From NCBI GenBank assembly GCA_017881245.1, contig JADGRC010000281.1:1-45843 (forward strand): a DNA stretch of 45,843 nucleotides, in the 5' to 3' direction. A model generated the notes under the pieces. It did no database searches. It saw only the letters and a list, made by a program, of their open reading frames with translations, and was not told where the DNA came from. Position 1 is the first letter of the stretch. Each line of letters begins with the position of its first letter. Shown in pieces: positions 43,843-45,843 of this stretch. A program made the translations under genes and the position numbers. The stretch is from Pseudomonadota bacterium (GTDB lineage Bacteria; Myxococcota_A; Polyangia; Fen-1088).

Positions 43843-45843
43843 ATGTCGCGCAACCTTCCCTCCCTTCATCCGACCCTCCGCCTCACCGTGGTGGTGGGGT
43901 TTGTCGTCGGCATGCTCCTGGTCGTCGCTGCCTCCGCCCGGGCAGCGGTCAGCCTCAATCCCTTCCAGGCTCCGAACGTGGGTGGTCAAGTCCCCTCGCC
44001 GTTCCGCCTAGCCCAGGCGGAACCGGCCCCCACGAGCGGCCCGGCCCGACCGACCGCCCGAATCGTGTGCGCGGCCGACACCGATTGTCCCGACGAATCT
44101 TTCTGCGAGCGGGGCGCATGCCGCCCAATAGAGCAGCGCGTGAACGTGTTTTACCTCTATTACCGGGAGGGCTCGTTCCGCGAGGTTTTGGGGCTCTACT
44201 GGGCAAAGCGTGGCAGCACAGGGTTCACGGTTGTCGCCCCGATCTACTGGAACTACTGGGCACCGACATCCCGCTCGCGAATCGTGGCACCGTTCTATTG
44301 GCATTTCGAGGACGATGCCGCCCACAGCACGATGACCGTGATCGTTCCCGGGTTGCCGATTTCCTGGAGCCGGCAGCCGGGCGCGCGGTCATTCGGCGTT
44401 TGGCCGCTGTTCTACGTGTCGAACAAGTTCGGCTGGGCCGCGCCACTGCTGGGGTCGTTCAAGATCTCGGATCCCGACCGAAATCGAGCCTTCGGATCCG
44501 TCGCTTTTCTCTATTGGTGGCAACGCAATCCGACCGGCGCGTTCGACCTGGGATTTCCGCTCTTCGTGTCCACGCGATCTCCGACATCGGCCTTCACGTT
44601 CGCGTTGCCCTTGAATTTCTACTGGCGCTCGGGAACGGACAGTCACACGCTGGCGATCCCGTTGTTCTATCGGCAGACGGGTAAGGACACGTCGGCGACG
44701 TACTCTCTGCTGGGATACCGCGAACGGGCCGGCCAGCAATCCGAGGGTGCGATCGCGTGGCTTTACTGGTTCGGTCGCGACGACGCGCACGACCGCGCCC
44801 ACGACGTTTTCTTTCCGCTGCTGTGGAGTTTTCGATCAAAGCGCAGTGGGGTATCGATCTTCGTCCCACTGGTATGGGATTTCCGCGGCAGCGATTCCCG
44901 CACCACGATCGTCGGGCCGATCGTTCATACGCGCGAGGGCCACGGATGGATGAACTCCGTGGTGCCGTTGTGGTGGAGTGGTGGCAACACCGAGACGGGG
45001 TGGCGGTTTCAAATGTTGCTGCCCTTCTTCTTCTGGAAGAGCAGCGATCATGGCGGTCGGCTCTCCTGGGTGTCCCCGATTGGCGGATACAGCCGCGACA
45101 CCATTGAACGCTCCCGTACGTTGGCGTTGCTTCCAGGCCTCTTCTTTCGGCGCGATCCGACACGGCAGATCGACGTCGTCACGCCCCTGTTCATCCGCCA
45201 CCGCAACCTCGACGCTGACAGTACGACCCGACTGATCTCCGCGTTGTTGTACCTGCGAGACGATCCAGGCGGATCGACGACGGTGCTTTTTCCCGTGTTC
45301 TGGCGTTTCAAGGATCGCCTCACCGGCGCCACGGCAACCGCGTTCCTGCCTTTGTTCTTCCATCGCGACGGCCCGCGCGACCACACCACGTTCGTCGGAC
45401 CGTTCTACTGGCGAGATCTCGCGGACCACGGCTGGGGCGCCGGGATGTTCCCGCTCTGCTTCTTCGGTCAGCGCGGGGACGCTGGTCACGCGGTCGTGTT
45501 TCCGTTGTTCTGGCGATTCGTCACCGCCAAAGCCAGCACCACCATGCTATTGCCGCTGTTCTTCACGCGCGCGGGGCCCTCCGGAAGGGATTCGGGCGTG
45601 TTGCCTCTGCTCACGTTCTTCGGTCATCGCGATGGCGCGTCGTATCAGGTGCAGTTTCCACTGTTCTGGCGATTCGCCAATGCGCGTACCGCCACCTCCA
45701 CCACTGTGACTCCGCTCGGGTTCTTCGGCCGCTCGCCCGACGGCTGGCGTGCCGGGTTGTTGCCGCCCCTGCTTTGGGCGCGTGGCGGAGGCCCCGAACG
45801 GCACTTCGTGCTTTTCCCTCTCCTGTGGCATTTTGCCGACAAC
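43843..45843 (+). CDS. Exported aromatic-repeat protein, 3' end outside window
   Basis: An open reading frame of 667 codons running off the right edge. It begins with a signal peptide (cleavage near ARA, about residue 36), then a Pro/Ala linker and a small four-Cys module (CAADTDCPDESFCERGAC, residues 76-93). From about residue 100 to the edge it is built of about 30 short units of roughly 18 residues. Each centres on a [FVL]-P-[LIF]-[FLWY]-[FWY]-x motif such as FPLFWRF, LPLFFTR, VPLVWDF and GPFYWRD, alternating with Gly/Asp/Ser/Thr-rich turns. The pattern suggests repeated beta-hairpins with an aromatic belt, as in an outer-membrane barrel. I do not recognise a named family. The reading frame was checked codon by codon at the start and shows no stop. 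Confidence 0.75.
   Translation, partial: MSRNLPSLHPTLRLTVVVGFVVGMLLVVAASARAAVSLNPFQAPNVGGQVPSPFRLAQAEPAPTSGPARPTARIVCAADTDCPDESFCERGACRPIEQRVNVFYLYYREGSFREVLGLYWAKRGSTGFTVVAPIYWNYWAPTSRSRIVAPFYWHFEDDAAHSTMTVIVPGLPISWSRQPGARSFGVWPLFYVSNKFGWAAPLLGSFKISDPDRNRAFGSVAFLYWWQRNPTGAFDLGFPLFVSTRSPTSAFTFALPLNFYWRSGTDSHTLAIPLFYRQTGKDTSATYSLLGYRERAGQQSEGAIAWLYWFGRDDAHDRAHDVFFPLLWSFRSKRSGVSIFVPLVWDFRGSDSRTTIVGPIVHTREGHGWMNSVVPLWWSGGNTETGWRFQMLLPFFFWKSSDHGGRLSWVSPIGGYSRDTIERSRTLALLPGLFFRRDPTRQIDVVTPLFIRHRNLDADSTTRLISALLYLRDDPGGSTTVLFPVFWRFKDRLTGATATAFLPLFFHRDGPRDHTTFVGPFYWRDLADHGWGAGMFPLCFFGQRGDAGHAVVFPLFWRFVTAKASTTMLLPLFFTRAGPSGRDSGVLPLLTFFGHRDGASYQVQFPLFWRFANARTATSTTVTPLGFFGRSPDGWRAGLLPPLLWARGGGPERHFVLFPLLWHFADN

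Overview
The window reads as a chromosomal segment from a high-G+C Gram-negative bacterium of the myxobacterial (Myxococcota, former deltaproteobacterial) type. The evidence is a Ser/Thr protein kinase fused to a sigma54 activator, several outer-membrane beta-barrel proteins of a myxobacterial style, a small TIGR04563-like protein, a matrixin-type protease with a Cys/TM/Arg C-terminal tail, and housekeeping genes of ordinary bacterial type. No tRNA, rRNA, CRISPR array or intact mobile element was seen. Coding density is very high. G+C-rich DNA produces many long antisense ORFs, which were discarded.

Layout. 1-3.4 kb: rpsA (cut by the left edge) and cmk on the minus strand, a secreted parvulin-like protein, and an Alv/YfhL-type ferredoxin. 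3.5-9.1 kb: divergent smc and ftsY around a 324-base gap holding a helically phased array of TGAC half-sites. 9.1-11.3 kb: a probable three-gene operon of two outer-membrane barrels and a small TIGR04563-like protein. 11.4-18.2 kb: a small lipoprotein, a 1,692-residue kinase/AAA/TPR/GAF/sigma54-activator/Fis hybrid with a possible IS-end remnant at its 3' end, and a HEAT-type lipoprotein. 18.2-22 kb: a minus-strand run of a HARE-HTH/Mrr-like protein, lipB and a D-Ala-D-Ala-ligase-like ATP-grasp enzyme. 22-27.2 kb: ddl, ppk1, a secreted protein of unknown function translationally coupled to a metalloprotease. 27.2-30.2 kb: a six-repeat carboxypeptidase-regulatory-like lipoprotein, rpmB, ridA and a DciA/DUF721 protein.

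30.2-38.1 kb carries tryptophan biosynthesis as trpE-trpG-trpD-trpF and trpB-trpA, all on the minus strand, separated by an oppositely oriented TPR/beta-barrel gene. trpC is absent. 38.1-43.2 kb: pgpA, a class III aminotransferase and a GtrA-like membrane protein with overlapping ends, a Gfo/Idh/MocA oxidoreductase, then glyA. The right edge holds a small secreted protein and the first 667 codons of an exported protein built of about 30 aromatic PLFW-type repeats, the least explained protein in the window.

Two features run across the window. Several genes lack a Shine-Dalgarno sequence and instead have a TANNNT -10 hexamer 6-10 nt before the start codon, in two cases (kinase hybrid, glyA) with a good -35 at exactly 17 bp; this points to leaderless transcripts. 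Several gene ends carry stem-loops without a U tract.
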